A DNA stretch of 64,000 nt, from the NCBI GenBank assembly GCA_003864495.1, contig ML133386.1:2925375-2989374 (forward strand). The letters run 5' to 3'. Below the pieces are notes generated by a model. It ran no database searches, was not told where the DNA came from, and saw only the letters and a program-made list of their open reading frames with translations. Shown here one piece after another: positions 1 to 13,200 of this stretch (positions within the stretch are counted from its first letter, which is position 1; each line of letters begins with the position of its first letter). Position numbers and translations under genes: made by a program. The DNA comes from Nemopilema nomurai (Eukaryota > Cnidaria > Scyphozoa > Rhizostomeae > Rhizostomatidae).

Positions 1-93
1 TTGCCTTAGCTGTAAGTTGAGTTAGAAACGGCCATTAGTGCTGGCTATGGATTTGAGCGTTAAGGGATGCCATGAGCCATTTTTTATCTACAG

Positions 94-174
94 CGTGATT
101 CCCCAGCGAGCGGTGCTCTATTTGAAGTGCTATACAACAACAGTGTCTATGAAATCCCCAATACAACATCTTAA
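94..174 (+). CDS. Possible terminal exon of an upstream gene (weak)
   Basis: A pyrimidine-rich stretch ending in CAG at 91-93 could be a splice acceptor. It is followed by 26 open codons that end in TAA at 172-174, with a non-random-looking tail (ALFEVLYNNSVYEIPNTTS). If real, it is the last coding exon of a gene lying upstream of the window. The product cannot be identified. Equally it may be chance, since the stretch is short and other frames are open too. Confidence 0.2.
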   Translation, partial: RDSPASGALFEVLYNNSVYEIPNTTS

Positions 175-867
175 CAACGACGCTTTATTTTTCCTCATCT
201 GTTACGTGAATCGCCTGTAATGCAAAACTTATATCTATATTATAAATCTAGCTTACAGTTCGTGCCCTGCCATTACCATTTTCTGTGACTTCACGGGAAT
301 CTACTTACACGATCTTATTGAAGCGCCCTGCCCCCACTGAAATCTCTCGTACGCTCCCAGCCCATCAAGCAAGAACACGAGGTCACTGCATCGGGTTGTG
401 TTCCTGCATAGCTACGAGAACACGTCCTGCCCACACAAAGACATGTTAACTTGCTTGGCTTATTCTTAATACTTGCTGCCCATCGAAGATTAGTATCAGG
501 CGAAGGCACACACCCTGGACTGCTAAACTTAGAGACGCTTGTGGTCAAGTGGTGAGAGGGTCATGAATGTCTTATGTTCACCCGTAAGCACTGGCTCAAC
601 CGTTAATGGTTGCATCTAGTTTTAATGACACTTGTCCATCCATGCTAAAGAAGGGTCTAGGCCCGGAGCTTTGTCATAAGAACTTTTTGACCATTTCAAT
701 AACATACAAATCTTGCGCTTCTATTTTCCGGTCGAATTATTCTCCTTTCCGCTATTTATCCCGCTAAATTTTACCAGTCTTCCGTAATTAAAGATCTTAT
801 ATTTTTTCCCTGTAGCCTCATTGGATTTTTAAATATAATTTTTTGCGATGCCTCTTTTTCCGCCCAG

Positions 868-931
868 TTTCAATGGCATTGATATTCCGGAGGTGAAGCC
901 TAAGAAGGCAGGGCCTAAACCAGCAATTTAG
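868..931 (+). CDS. Possible terminal exon or short ORF (weak)
   Basis: A T-rich tract ending in CCGCCCAG at 867 is followed by about 20 open codons rich in Pro and Lys (GIDIPEVKPKKAGPKPAI) and a TAG at 929-931. It could be a terminal exon, or a 27-residue ORF starting at the ATG at 848. The local GC content is higher than its surroundings, which is the main reason to mention it. No family is recognised. If it ends an upstream gene, the missing 5' half of NCX would have to lie between here and 4287, where I see no such exons; that argues against one of the two interpretations. Confidence 0.2.
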
Positions 932-1950
932 AACAGTTGGACGCTCATAAACATAAGACTCTTGCCAGCTAGATGCAATGCTCCTACGCATGACACTAAA
1001 CTGATATCCTGGTACTGAAAAGCTTCTACGTTTCTCATTGTCGAACTTTGTGTAATTTGATTTAAACGGCTGCTGATAAGCGGAAAGCTAAACAGGACGA
1101 AATAAAAGCACCGGACCAATTTTAACACTTTGAAAACAAAGCGCCGACTCTAATTGACAATTAAGATGTTTAACTAGAAGGAAACCTAGTTAGGTTCTCA
1201 CTTATGGAACGTAATGTGCATTTCAATTGTACTGGCCGTTACCAACCTGTGTTAGGCTGATTCAAGATTAAATGCTCATCTTTTTGAGCTCTCATAATGC
1301 ACGTTTCTATATTTTCTGACCCAGGAGATATATTAGGCAATTTTCTTGCAGCCTACGGACATTTTAATTATAACAAAGCAAGAAATGCAGATGCAACGTT
1401 TATCTAAAAATGTTTCAATCAATGTGCCTGAGGCTTGTTTTAATGACACATTGTCAGCTTTTGTATTAAGTTGCGTCGATGTAGAGTAACGTATTGCCAG
1501 AGTTTCAATAACATTTTAGCCGAGTTTCTAAGTAATCTATTGCTAGTTAGATTTATTTAGCTGCCCTCTGTTTCTAAGCAGTAGGTCACAGCGAGATCTT
1601 CCTTTCGTTGCTTCTGCATTCGTATGTCGACTAACATGAACATTCCTCTTCAGCCCAACAGTACTGGCCACATATTATGTTACCGGCATATGGCCACACA
1701 GCCTTTGGTCTTATTCCATAACCGGGCTTCGATTAACATCTGTAGTTAGTCAGAGAAAAGCTAGCTGTTACCTGGAGCTTTGTATCTTACCCATCTCCAT
1801 CTATTACATCCTCCCCCACCTCCTCCTCTCGCATCTCATTCTTTCTCTATCTTTTGCTTCTTCTTTCATCTCCTTGCAACCTCTTCCATTCCATCTCTTT
1901 TAACTCTCTCCTCATCTTTTCCCCATATCATCCTTCCGCTATCTCTACCT

Positions 1951-2142
1951 TCCCCATCTTTCCTCCCCCATCTCTTCCTCCCCAATCTCTTCCTCCCCCA
2001 TCTTTTCCTCCCTCATCTTTTCCTCCCCCATCTTTCCTCCCCCATCTATTCCTCCCCCATCTCTTCCTCCCCAATCTCTTCCTCCCCAATCTTTTCCTCT
2101 CCAATCTCTTCCTCCCCAATCTCTTCCTCCCCCATCCTTTCT
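1951..2142. repeat. CT-rich 15-bp minisatellite
   Basis: Near-tandem copies of a 15-bp pyrimidine unit of the form TTCCTCCCCCATCTC, with small variants (CCAATC, CTCATC), sit inside a wider CT-rich tract running from about 1795 to 2235. Because the unit is a multiple of three and almost stop-free, it produces long spurious open frames in several phases on both strands. It is low-complexity DNA, not a gene. Confidence 0.85.
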
Positions 2143-4286
2143 TCATCCCAACTTTTTCTCCTCCATTTCTCCCCTATCTCTTCCTCAATCCATCTTCTCC
2201 TTCCTCGTCACTTCCTTCCAATCTCTTGATTCACCCACTATCAATCTCCTCCTTCTAATCTCTATTCAGCGCATTTACCTAAACATCTGTTTTCTTTAAT
2301 TGAATTCAGTATTAAATGCTTGAGACTTGCAGCGTTTGTCTTTAATGAATTTTCAAGAAGCGCACAGCATTACTTTATAATTAATTATCGCGTTGCACCC
2401 CGTTCTGTACCGCTTTTTTCCGCATTCGCAAGGTCACGGCTTATCCATGCCAAGCATTTCTCGTGAATACTCTCTCGAAGTCATCACTCTGAAGGTTGTT
2501 TCTTAGTACTAGTACACAGCTGCCTCCACATGTATCCAGACAGCGAAGATTCTAAGTGTGCGAAGCCCTTTCTTATGAGAACACCAGCTAAGTAAACGTT
2601 GGAAATCAAATAACTTTGTCTGAATGCAGAAATAAACATCATATAATCATTTCGTCTGATTAATTTGTGAGGAGAAGCTTCTCTGAAGCAAGTTTGTTTG
2701 TTTTGGGATCACGTCAGCAGGTCCTAAGCTTCCCTGAGGCTGGCCGCCTATTAGCAGCGCCTGTACACTGCGCTTCATAATTAATTGAATCTGAACACAA
2801 CACTGTCTTTTAATTTAAGGTTTGAAGGAGAATACATCGATATGTAACCTTTTTCATGAAAGTAACGATTGGCTCTGATAGGGGCGTGGAGGAAGTTGAC
2901 ATGGAAATACATATCTAGCTACTGATTTTGTATGTTTTCGTAAGAGGAGAGTGTACAATTCAATCTTTTTTAATGCCTGTAACAGATTAGAATAGTTTGT
3001 GCAACGCTTTTAACGCTAGAAATTTTAATGTTTCAACGTGTCCTTTTGTTGATTTGTCTGTTATTTCTTTCAAATCCACCTACACAATGCAGTTAAGTAT
3101 AATGCATTCATCTTGGACATCGTTTGCACTAGTGGGGAGTTTTTAATAATTGAGACAGAGTCAGAAGGATGGCCTGTCCATCTTTATCCAAGCGGTTTAT
3201 CCCCCTACAATGCTCATAATGTTTTCCCAGATTGGAAGCTCTTAGCGTTTTCCCAGATACCCACAGACTTTTCTTGACTCTGTTTGGATTCATCTGCAAG
3301 GGTTCTTTTTCAGTGTCATTGTCTAGCCTTTCTATCAGCTCTGATATTCAAAATACAAAATCACTCTGCCAGTCCCAATCTCTGTTACATCATCTTATCA
3401 TTCAAGAATAAAATTTTGTTTTTCTCGAATTCGTTTGTTTTGTGCTTGAATTCGCTTGTTTTGCAAAACATATTGTCATTATTGGCTAAATGACGTCATC
3501 GAAAGCTTCAATAGAGACAGTAAAGGTGATCGCCTACGCAGGCGTGGTAGAATTAGATTGAAGTTTAATGTCCATTAGTTTGAGTATTGAAAACCTTCTT
3601 CCTTTCACCTCCATTCTTCAAGAAGTCATGGAATATTAATCTCACGAAGTTCCTCTTAAAAAGAAACGATTAAGAGCATGAACTTTTTTCCACGTGCATA
3701 CGTATCGTTGACGCCATCTCATTTTCTAAAGTATATCTTCTGACCACGTTTGCAATTTAAATGCATTAATTACCTGTTTTCGCTTAAATGTGCGAAGAAT
3801 CTTCTTTTTTCTGCCTATCACCTACAAAGTAGCCGATAGATATAATGTCAAAACCGTTTAAGCTTTTTTGAATCCCTTTGCGCCTTTTGTCTAACACGGC
3901 CAACGGTTGTACCCCAGAACGTATGGGTTACTTTTAAGTTTTGAAATTACCATTCGGATGAATATTTATTCATCCATTCGCAAAGTATGCGTATGTGCTG
4001 TCACAGAGTTTTGACTATGAAGTTGCTTCCCGATAACAACATGCAACCGCATTATCTTCTTTTCTTATAGTTAAATGATTGCTTAGAATGACTGGTCTAC
4101 TGATAGAGCTACGTAATAATTCCCTGGTTTTTCTGAGTGTTACCTTTATTTTTTAACTTTATTTTGTTTCCAATATGTAATTTACTTGGTTGTGTAAATA
4201 TTGAATGGTTTCCTTGAAAATAAACTGTAACGAAATAAACCTATTCGCATAATTTCCATTTGTGATTTCTTTTCTTTCCTTTGTAG

Positions 4287-7200
4287 TCACACGTGATTGG
4301 AGTCAGGCCTGCCGAAGGCCGTGCTTCCTTCAACTTCGATCCTGAAGTCACGACAACTTCCCATGGGCACAGTCTCGTTCACAGAAGGCAAAGGTAGAGC
4401 AGTCTACTGTTTTTTTGCAATTCTAATTGCTTGAAGAATAACTTACAATAGTGTCCCACATGTAAGAAACACAATTTCACAATCACAGACCTGAAGGGAT
4501 CGCTTTTGAGTTCCGGATCATATGATGATTTTTGAGCTAGAAACTGATATTAAATGCAATGTAGAATGCACAAAAGTGCAGACACTTCACTTTTGCGAAA
4601 AGCCTCAAGAAAATTTATCGAGATGTGAAACTTTTTCAAACCTTTCTGTAAGCTGTCTAGGCATATTTGACCAATGCTCTACATAATTCATGGAAATGTG
4701 CAATTATCATTATTGTTTTCTTCTAATTAGCGACCATCTTCATTTACGTACTAAATATTTTGTTGCAAAAGATGCTATCGACGAACCCGGAATTATATCC
4801 TTTTAAACTTGGTTTTCATTGTTTTTTTCTCAGTTTTCTCCTTTACCTTACGATTGCTACATATTTTGACTTTTTAAACCAGGCCAGTCAGGTGCAAATT
4901 ATGTTGTGATAGTGAGATAGGTAATTGTATTTTAAGTTGAAATGGAATGAAATGACTCCATTATTTTTATCTGCAGAAGTAGCAGTGGTGGCAATAGTTT
5001 TATAAGAACTATCCGTTGTTTGTTATTTATTGTAATTGTCATTTTGGCTTTCTAGCGATCTTCGTATGAGAAAAATCAGCGAATCCAAGTCGAAGCTAAG
5101 GTGAGCACTAGTTGTTTTATATTTCCAGTTCTTTTTTATTCGTGATTGATTGGGTGGGCTCCAAACCAAGCTGCAAGTTCTGGGGAATGTTTTTAGAAGT
5201 CACGCCCTTTTTATCTAACAGATTGGTGTACCACGTCGGCTTTTTGACGAAGAAATTTATTCAAACGCATCAAGTATTCAGCCAAACCAGTCTATTATGG
5301 CTACTGTTGATGATGGCCCCTATTGCTAGCTGATTGATAAACTCAATCTTTCCCTCTATCTCTGCGTTATTGTGGAGCCCTATCTGTTTTTATGGTCCAA
5401 AACTCCTTTTTGCCGGAAGCCTTAATATGTTATTTAGTGAGAATGTATTCACTTGAGTTTTATTTTATTTGGTTTCAAGTATTTAAGCCTCCCCATCTTT
5501 GTTAACTATAAAGATCAGCTTCTGTTCTCGAAGGAAGCCACATCTATACCAAAAGCAAATTAATGATCATTAGGTGTTGATTTAAATAACTCTTCGCGTA
5601 GCGCCCACTCATTATTCCTCTGCAAACCATGCGCACGTGTTCTGCTGAGGTGTTGGGTTTATTTTGCGCTCTCGACATTCGCACCACGTTCTGATGGGTC
5701 ATTTTCGCTTTTCTTCCGTTGATTTCACGACACATAGCACATGGAAAAGTCTCTTTCAACGGAGATTGGCCTGGCATGGTTTCTCCCAATTTGAGCATAT
5801 TAAAAGAAAATGAGTCCTCGCCACAGTCTGCTGTTGAATTATTGATCATGTGCCAAAATTGTGAAAAAATTCCACCTGTTTCCCAGCGTTTTCGTGGCAT
5901 TTTCTCTCACATTTATAGAGGCCAGCATCAAAAACACCTCTTATTCGCACCTGCCATTTCGAAGTTTTTCTCATAAATTTTCAATTGATTGTTTTCTGTT
6001 TTCGGCTATTTGTTGCACCCTGACATGCTTCATTCTCCAAAATTATGAAAATGCTTAAACTTTCACGCTGCTTGTGATGGCTTTTCTTTTTGCTTGGCTT
6101 CTATCATTTACATTAAAAGAATCGAATCTTTTCATATAGGTGTATTTTTCTGTTTAAGGATAATCATTTAACTTTCTTTGCTCGTTCATTTGTTTGCAAT
6201 GAGATATTAGTTTGCTAAGAATGCAACTGAAGATCAAGGAAACTCGAAACCAGGCTAGAAGATATTGTCAGAGCGTTCAACGCTCCCTCTCTTTTTTCTA
6301 GAATTTGAATAATGAATTAAAATTGTTATATATTCGACTCGTCACCTATCGTCGAGTTTTGGATGGATTCTATTGTCATTTCAACTTCTGTGTTTGGATT
6401 TTGTCAACCGTATACACTCTGGATATTTCTGTGAAACCCTTTTTGTGGCTCTACAATTTTCCATGCCAGTGGGCTTCTTGTTCCGTCTGTTAATTCCTTA
6501 ATAGGGCGTCTAGGGTTTACTGGTGCTTTATGGAATCTCTTTTTGCATCTGCGATTTGACCAATTGAATAAGAGAAGATTACGAATGCCGCGAGCAATCG
6601 TATTTCCTGTGTGAAATTAGAGCAATTTTAAAATATGGCTGGATTGGGATATTGGAATTGAGATAAGCAGTTGATTTATCAGGTCGAATAATGAAGAGGA
6701 ATTATCTAATTATTCAATGCTATAGAGATGCGTAAGATGGTAATGAATAATCTTCAAGTAGGCTTCGTATTAAAATGCTAAATTTTGTGACTTGGAATAC
6801 TTTTCTAGCGAGAATAAGGAATCTTGATGAATAGCCAGATTATCTAGGTGTCATAATTGTAGATGAGCTGCTTCGATGAAACTGCACCTTTATCAGTCAC
6901 TTCAGGCTAGAGTAAGTTCTATGGGAAATATGACACCTAGAAAGATGCTCTAACTATCCGAATTAGCTTTATTCGCTCTTTCAATCTACCCATGATCTTT
7001 CTTGTCTTGGTATAATCTAGCTTTGATTGCTTTCGCAGAAATATTGTCAGTTATGTTAAGGACCACGAAGCTAACGGCAAAGCCACTGCGAAGGACATCG
7101 TACAGGGAATCAAGCGATACATGGAGCCTAGCGAAAACAAAAGCCTGGCCAGAGCGAGGTTAGACGACCAGGCTAGACTGGCCACGCTCTTAAATTCTGT

Positions 7201-10200
7201 TATCACCATTTGATTGCATCGTTCATAAACTTATCAAGGAAACTATTTGATTTTGATATCTTTTTGATGATTGTCTTTCAATGATAAAAGCAAAAGAATC
7301 TTTTTCCAGTTTAAATAATCAACCATTCAAAGGTAGAAATATCTGTAATAAATGATTCGATTGTAAAATCGTTCTTCTAGATAATGCACCGTGCGCACTC
7401 GGCTAGTTCTCAATGTTTTCCAACATCTATTCAGAATTCTTATGGCGGCGACTGTTTCGCCTACATGTGTCCAAGTACCTTATCATTCTGTCCTTCGAAG
7501 TGAATTGATTTTCCCCCACGCTTTATCCCTGTGCTTGCTTGTTCTCATAGGTTTCGCCACGCGGCAGTCAGTGCTTTGATCAAGGGGACACACGTGCCAC
7601 CAGCTGGGAAATCGACCGAGCTAGTGTGCAAAGCCCTTAAGGAGGACTCGAACAAGAACATAACGACGAACCGCCATTTGTTGCACGATCATTGTAAGTG
7701 CGATTGGCTGTGAATAACCACATTCGGAACCACATATGGTGTATATGATCACTTACTTTGAATATTTGGACATGGGTCCTTGCCCTTTTTTTTAGAGAAC
7801 TCCCGTCTTTGGTTGCAGCGATTTTTCAGTTGCAATAATTAGGAACCTCGTTTCCTGCAGAAATTCCTTTTAGCTGACAATAACAAACGTCATTGCCAAT
7901 AGGCAACTTGTTTCTTTCATTCCCCTTTGCTTTATCCGTTTATGGTGCATGGTGTTCTTAGTAATTTACAACTTCAAAGAAGCTGTCCGCCCAGAAAAAT
8001 TAATGGCTTTTATCATATACAACATAAAACCACCCAAAACGTAAAGACCAAGAACAAATGCAGGTTTCACTAGCCTTTTTCCAACTGACACTTCTAGATG
8101 TTTTCCTAATGACGAGGTAGCTGCCGAATCACTGTAGATCAAGAGTCAACTTTGTTGGAAGAAAGGAGGAAGAAGCATGCATTAATGCAATAACATGCTG
8201 TCGATGTTCCAAGAAATTGGGCAGTACCAAAATTGATTTTAACCTAAACGAATTAATTTCAGAATTCATCTCTTTGAAAAAGGGTAAATATCTTGTTTTG
8301 AGCAAATCTACCCCCATGCCTGCTAGAATTCTTCACCTTGCTTTGATGATGTATGCTCTATGCCTGTTGAAATTCCTGTAAATTTCATTTCATCGTCTGT
8401 TCTTCCCCCAAGCGATCGGAAACTTCTCCTTCTCCTCGTCAAGCTACTCAGTCGTCCGCAGCTCCAGCCACTTGGACGTCACAGTTCTTTTCCACATCAA
8501 AAGGAGGTTAGATGATCACTATTTTGCAAGTTCTAATTCATGCTGCCTCATGCATGCAAGTTAGCCTCGTCGCTATTTCCTTGTGGCTGTTGCTAGCTGA
8601 TCACGTGGCCCTTCGATTTCACGTGTAAGAGACTTAAGTTCGAGCATGAAAAACGTAACATGAATTAAATCTGCGCACGAGCGATTGATTTCAGCTGCGC
8701 TATCACTATTAATCCAAACCAATATTTGTTATTAAAAACTTTCGTTTTGGACGTTTTGTTGGAAATTAATGCAAATATTTAAGGTATAAATACCCAAGGA
8801 TATTTGAGTGTTAAGCGGGTATCGGCTGTAAAGAACTGAATTTGATGCAGTGTCTTTGCAACCAGCGTTAAGCTTCAATAATTTGTCGTTGGTTTTCTGA
8901 ATTCTTCTGTTTTGATACATCAATTACACTCTACATGATGAAGCATCTCTTCCTTTTCTATAATCGGTTTTTTGAAAAAAAAAATTTGTTTGGCTCCATT
9001 TAAGTAGTCTTTTTATAAGATAAAATAGAGCAGAGCAGAATATTTTTGTCTGCGAACCAGAATAGGCCAAGAGGGCAGTTTCTGTCTGCCTTATGATGGT
9101 AATCATGTATCCATTAGTATATATATTTATGTTTTAATGGCACCATACATTTTACATTGTGCACATACTGTCGTAAAGTCAAGAATTATTGAGAATAAAA
9201 CAGTTAAAGGACGTCTTGCATCAACCTATTTGAAGTTGAACATTTGTATGAAGAATCTGAAGATCATTTGAAATTTTAGCACTGTGCTTTCTAATGCAGG
9301 CGAAAGGTTGTTGGTTTTAGCCATATCGTGGAAGCGGCAAAGCGAGCTAATACTCTTGGAGGAACGGTAAGATTCGAAACATTTTCTTCTGATTATTGCT
9401 CTTCGGCATACCTAGTTTATCATTGTTATGCCAATCTAAAGCCCGCCATTTCTATTCTGTCTATCTAAATTTCTAACTTGTATTGTTGAAGCGTTTTGAA
9501 CTAGATGCCAGGACCATGCAAGCAAAGAAGATGATGTTGAAAAATCATTTATTCTGTCATGTTTACTTATTAAGAATTTTGTTAGGAAGATGATCTATGG
9601 AAGAGAGTATTTTTTGAAATCAAAACAGCATTTGTTAATAAAAACAAAACTACAAACAATCACAAGGGCAAAAAGATAGCAGTTAATCAATTATGAATCA
9701 ATTATGGCGGAATTTAAAACACTCGTCCTTCGGCATCATATATGATTTCACAAGTGTTTTTTCTCATTGGAAATAATAATCAAGGAATTAATTTTTGCGC
9801 CTTATTTTTTCCAGTTACCGACTTCAATGCCACAAGGTCTAAAAGATCGGGGAGAGAGTTCAAATAACAGTGTGGCTAGTCAGAAAACCTGTATCTCGAC
9901 TGTTGACGAGTTTGATGATGCCTTGAATGACATTATGTACCACCACAGCGTCTCTAACTCCGATTCCGGGTTCGTCACCTCGAGAAGCTCAGTGGAAAGG
10001 TCGCCTAGTCAGGGAAACACCCTTGGCGGCATCTACGAATCCAAACAGCAAGATGAAATAGAAATGACGGACCTAGAGAGAGGTGGCGGGCAGCCAGTTG
10101 ATATTAGGCCTACAATCGCTGTTGAGTTCGAAACACGAGATGGCACGGCGAAGCAGGGTCAGGATTATGAGTACGCTGATGGAAACCTGGTAAGCATTGC

Positions 10201-13200
10201 TTTAACCCGAGTTCCTATTTTATCAATGACTTTTATCTTGTCTTTCAAAGGCTATTTACCGCTTCTTTTCAAGATTTCGAACTAATCATCCATCTTTGTG
10301 CACATGCAATTTGGTCTGTTGCGATTCTATCAAGCTTTGTGAATGATGATTTCAGACTTTTCTTCAACATTATGAGAAGATTCTGTGCAGTGTTGTGGCC
10401 ACCTGACTTTTAATTGCTTTCCTTTAATTGAGCATCTATTTTTATTCATTTAATCAAAGTTTCCTTTTCCTGGTCATCATTTTATCCTCGAAAGAGCCAA
10501 CAAAGGCCTATGTCTGTGAATTTGCATTAAAACTCAGCGTACCTTTTGCTTCTGCAGTCCTTTACGGAACAAGACTACCGCTGCTCAATCAGCATACCAA
10601 TAAAGGCGGCGGAGGCGGATTCTAGCCACGAGGAGAAGTACTTCTTCGTCATTCTCAAGAGCTCAAGTCTTTCCACTGCCATCGGTGACCCCAGTGTTGC
10701 CAGGGTCTCCATCATTAACGACAGTGGTACGTTGACGTCATTAACACTGTTTGAAATAATGCAGCCATCTCTGAAGCAGAGAGTCACCCTGCAATGAATC
10801 TGATTAGTTCATTGGCACTTTCCGAGAACAACTAAGCATTCAACTTGCTTTACCGTGCTGAAAGTCAATCTACACCATACTTGTACCCATAGGAAAATAA
10901 ACCGTCAACTCTATTCGATTGCCATATACCTCCATTTATCAATACCTCCATTTATTAATGCTTCCATTTATTATTGTCCCCATTATTAATACCTCATTTA
11001 TTAATACCTCAATTTAATAAGACCTTAATTTATTAATGCTTCCACCTTCAATGCCTCTATTGCAGAGCCTGGTGAACTGATGTTCCAAGAAGCGACGTAC
11101 CACGTTGACTACACGACTGGAATCGTCACAGCGAATGTCGTTCGGATTCATGGGTGCGATGGAGCCATCTTTGCTTGTTACAGAACCATGTAAGCTCATT
11201 TTAAAATTATCTTGTTCCTTTTCGCGAGGAACACCGTATCGCTTTTGTTTCTATCGACTTAAATTTTACTCAAACAATATCTTCTTTAGTCAACATTGCG
11301 AGTGAAATTTGTTGGTTTTGATTGAAGAGTATTGATCTGTAGCTTTTTCAAACTCGAGAAGGGATGCAAATGCCATACATTCAGAAGCTTTTAGCTATTA
11401 TTAGTCAAGTTTTCTGGCTTTCTTATATTTTCAGGTTCCGATTTGATTCAACCAATTATTTTCCAGAGTCTAACTAGCTGTTTGTTTCTTTTCGCCAGCA
11501 ATGGAAGTGCATTTGGGGGAGGTTTCGATGACCTTAGAGAAGGAGCATGCGATTTCCAGGAAATCAAGCAAGCGAAGCTAGAGTTTTCAAATGGAGAAAC
11601 GAGCAAGGAGATCAAGCTTCGGGTCAATATGAATTCTAAGGTAGGCGTGAAAGTCTAATTATTTCTTTTGACTTTTCAATATCTTTAGGTTGTCAGATGC
11701 TTTCTGATCACGGCTGCCTGTCTTTATAATAGCCTATCGTCTTTTTTTCATTTTAGCGTGGAAAGTCCTTTATTTTGCTACTTTACAACTGTTCTGGTAA
11801 TGCAAAACTTGGTCATAGAAGTGCTGCAATTATAACTTTGACGAGCGGTTAGTATAGACTTTGCTTTCAGCTTTTGAAGCTACGAAAAACGGTATCCGCC
11901 ATTTGCTAGTTTTGTTGTGTTGAGGCTAGTAGTCTACCATAGTTGTGTCTACAGAAACTGTTGAGCTTTTCAGAGGCTATGGAGCTTTTGTCTTAATATT
12001 GAGTCTCTTCCACATTTGAGTTGCTCTTAGAAGCATCATCCGTTGGGTGGACATAAACAATACTTGGGGTCTGATCCTTAGGTAATACTTTATGTTGATG
12101 ACACCTTCATAGTACCTTTTGGATTGGACCAGCTCGCGTTTATGATACCTAGTTTCCAGAATCAGTTGGATAAAACGGATAGGGAAATCTGTATGATGAT
12201 GTATGTGTTCATTTTATAGCCGTTGATGAAATTGTTGATCAAGTTGCAAACATTATGACGGAAGAAACTAAAGAGAAGTCCATTATGCAGCTTTGGAACC
12301 AACAGTTTTACGAGTAAGAACCCCTAATCTCCACCATTTTGATGTATTCCGAATCATTGTCCAACATTACAAGGCATGCTGCGAGAAGGGCTTTAAATTT
12401 CCTCATTTTTCACTTAAACTCTTTGAATTGTTATCATCCTTCAGTTTTAATCGAATTTTACATGCAGATATGTTTAAAAACTTATGCTTTTGTCATTGGA
12501 TTTGGGTACTCGAGCAGCTTGTCTGGAGCTCACTTGCATACTGCATGTTAAGGACCATAAATGAATGATTGTCTGGTTCCCCTGAAATAATTAAAAATTG
12601 ATTTAGCTACGTTACAAACAACCAACCTATTAGTCAAATAATCGATTTCCTAGCTGTGAATAGCTTTTTTAATTTGGAATTTGCCTTTGCAAAATTACAG
12701 GGGGTTGCGTAGTATGTCTTGGTATGTTTTATGAAGACTAATCTGCAGTTCGATTCCTGTTCCTTTCAGTGCAATGTCCATTGGAGATTACGGCAATAAT
12801 GAGGAACAGAAACCATCAGCTTTGAACTACATCCTCCACTTCCTGTCATTTTTCTGGAAGGTTTTATTTTCATTAATACCACCAAGGTTAGTACCGGAAA
12901 TCTTCTTATACCCCTTCAGCTTGACATAGGTGTTAGGAAAGTTGAGCCGAAAACGAATACCTTAATTTTTTCATTGTTTTACTGTGTTTTTGTTCTTTTT
13001 TACTGCTTTGAAAGCAACAAAACGACATTAGCCCAAGGTCACACGTCGCTTATTGACATGAAAGTCTTTGTTTTAATTTGCTTCGCAGAGATGCTGTCAC
13101 CATTAACACTTTTCCTCGTCTTTAGTAACTTCGATAGAATTGATTTTGTTTAAAAGTATCAGAAGTTGCAAACATTTTCCAAGATTATAGGGCTATTGTT

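Larger units (their letters stand above)
1..4286. other. Non-coding stretch before the first clear NCX exon
   Basis: No confident gene is visible on either strand. The stretch is AT-rich and contains the CT-rich minisatellite at about 1951-2142 and two weak candidate terminal exons (94-174 and 868-931), listed separately. I looked for the N-terminal membrane half of the NCX gene (alpha-1 repeat, transmembrane helices 1-5) and did not find it. The region is therefore either a long NCX intron or an intergenic gap. Confidence 0.6.

Noticed and set aside
1780..2258. Pro/Ser/Leu- and Arg/Gly-rich open frames on both strands
   Set aside because: They come from the 15-bp CT-rich minisatellite.
5544..5900. 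118-codon minus-strand frame
   Set aside because: It lies wholly in an NCX intron, with no motif, splice context or composition change.
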